Source: CBDEUK01 sp965250225
Lineage (GTDB): Bacteria; Pseudomonadota; Gammaproteobacteria; Eutrophobiales; Eutrophobiaceae
Direction of reading: 5' to 3'
Length of the DNA stretch: 64,000 bases
Assembly (NCBI GenBank): GCA_965250225.1
Contig: CBDFNQ010000038.1
Coordinates: 186,001 to 250,000, forward strand
Below the pieces are notes generated by a model. That model searched no databases, had not been told where the DNA came from, and saw only the letters and a list, made by a program, of their open reading frames with translations. Positions 63,248 to 64,000 of the stretch are shown piece by piece. The translations under genes and the position numbers were made by a program. Every line of letters starts with the position of its first letter. Positions within the stretch are counted from its first letter, which is position 1.

Positions 63248-64000
63248 ATGAATCAATATGATGTGCTGGTCATCGGAGCCGGACCCGGTGGATATGTCGC
63301 AGCTATTCGCGCTGCCCAACTGGGTTTTAAAACGGCTGTATCGAACGCTGGATAAATACTGACAACAAACCCGTGCTTGGCGGCACCTGTCTCAACGTCG
63401 GTTGTATTCCGTCCAAAGCCCTGCTGGATTCATCCCATCAATACCACAACATTAAGAAAGATGCTGTTCAGCATGGCATCGCCGTTTCTGGCGTCAGCAT
63501 AGATATCAATAAAATGATCAAACGCAAGCAGCGTATTGTGCAAATGCTGACTCAGGGCATAGCAGGCCTGTTCAAGAAGAATGATATTGAATGGCTACAA
63601 GGATCTGCTCGCTTTCTGTCTTCTGATCAGATTGAAGTCACACCTGGCACTGAGGAAGGATCAGGAGATACAACTGCCCCTTACACCGTTACAGCAAAAC
63701 ACATCATTATTGCCACAGGATCAGTGCCAACCCAAATACCACCTGCCCAGGTGGATCAGGACAAATCGTCGATTCCACTGGCGCCCTCGCTTTTGATGAA
63801 GTCCCACAACGCCTTGGCGTCATCGGCGCCGGAGTGATTGGTCTGGAATTGGGCAGTGTCTGGAATCGACTCGGTTCTGAGGTCGTCATCCTTGAGGCAC
63901 TGGATACGTTTCTACCGACTGCCGATCGGTCCATTGCTGAAGAGGCACAAAGAATTTACGCAAACAGGGTCTCAAGATTGAACTGGCTGCTCTAGTCACA
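63248..64000 (+). CDS. lpd: Dihydrolipoamide dehydrogenase E3, runs off window end, frame breaks
   Basis: FAD enzyme that reoxidises lipoamide for 2-oxoacid dehydrogenases. MNQYDVLVIGAGPGGYVAAI is the FAD-binding start; GGTCLNVGCIPSKALL carries the redox disulfide; HIIIATGS and LGVIGAGVIGLELGSVW follow (NAD site). One base is missing at about 63339 (GT for GTT), 63763-63765 (AAA for AAAA) and 63955-63957 (TTT for TTTT). It starts 9 bases after sucB, so sucA-sucB-lpd form the operon. The last ~220 residues lie outside the window. Confidence 0.92.

Noticed and set aside
57428..64000. Broken gltA, sucA, sucB and lpd as evidence of an incomplete TCA cycle and obligate autotrophy
   Set aside because: All breaks are one-base homopolymer changes with full homology continuing, and citrate synthase, which autotrophs need, is hit equally. 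Sequence error explains this better.

Overview
The window is bacterial chromosomal DNA that reads as a gammaproteobacterium. Supporting signs are mutS close to fdxA, a full-length FNR/ANR regulator with perfect FNR boxes, OxyR, RppH next to an HAD-IB phosphatase, Mpl, and a gltA / sucAB-lpd / mdh TCA block. A NapGH-type molybdoenzyme cluster points to anaerobic respiration. Remnants of exosortase-sorted proteins point to a Gram-negative EPS-producing lifestyle. I cannot name the genus from sequence alone. No rRNA, tRNA or CRISPR array was seen.

Layout. 1-2.4 kb: the 3' part of dapE, a PAS/degenerate-GGDEF protein and a small exported protein. 2.25-5.0 kb: a scar of mobile DNA. It holds an internally deleted IS256-family element between two broken genes that keep VPLPA/PEP-type C-terminal sorting signals, then a complete DDE insertion sequence ending about 45 bases before mutS. 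5.0-10 kb: mutS, an ABC-2 exporter pair and fdxA. 10.1-18.6 kb: signalling, with an HDOD-GAF protein, a DUF4124 protein, a CHASE2 Ser/Thr kinase, a PP2C phosphatase, an FHA protein and a convergent CHASE2 adenylate cyclase. 18.7-31 kb: nth, an outer-membrane barrel, fnr, and a nine-gene minus-strand respiratory operon. That operon runs dihaem cytochrome c, NapA-family molybdoenzyme, NapG-like, NapH, NapG, cytochrome c, exported FixH-like protein, second NapH/NosR-like polyferredoxin, ferredoxin. Perfect FNR boxes lie upstream of both the barrel and the operon.

31-36.4 kb: thiol and peroxide defence (DUF255/thioredoxin fusion, OxyR, Dps, peroxiredoxin-glutaredoxin). 36.5-46 kb is an accessory stretch. 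It carries a toxin-antitoxin pair with a nearly leaderless promoter/operator, MaoC, an SpoIIAA-like protein, a 153-bp MITE with 18-bp terminal inverted repeats and 11-bp direct repeats, and an AlkD-like gene flanked by a duplicated gene end. It also holds an RloC-like ATPase with a CxxC hook, alanine dehydrogenase, a candidate small RNA with its own promoter and terminator, a rearranged RelE/XRE/BrnA toxin-antitoxin locus and a PilZ protein. 46-54.8 kb: two small autotransporter-type barrels around an FAH hydrolase, a LON-domain protein / mpl / membrane-protein operon, and nspC.

54.8-64 kb: rppH, an HAD phosphatase, mdh, gltA, sucA, sucB and lpd. All of these except mdh are broken by single-base indels, nearly all in short homopolymer runs. 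The most economical reading is consensus sequencing error at a contig end, not loss of the TCA cycle. Several dispersed intergenic repeats (REP-like palindromes and a second hairpin family) are scattered through the window.
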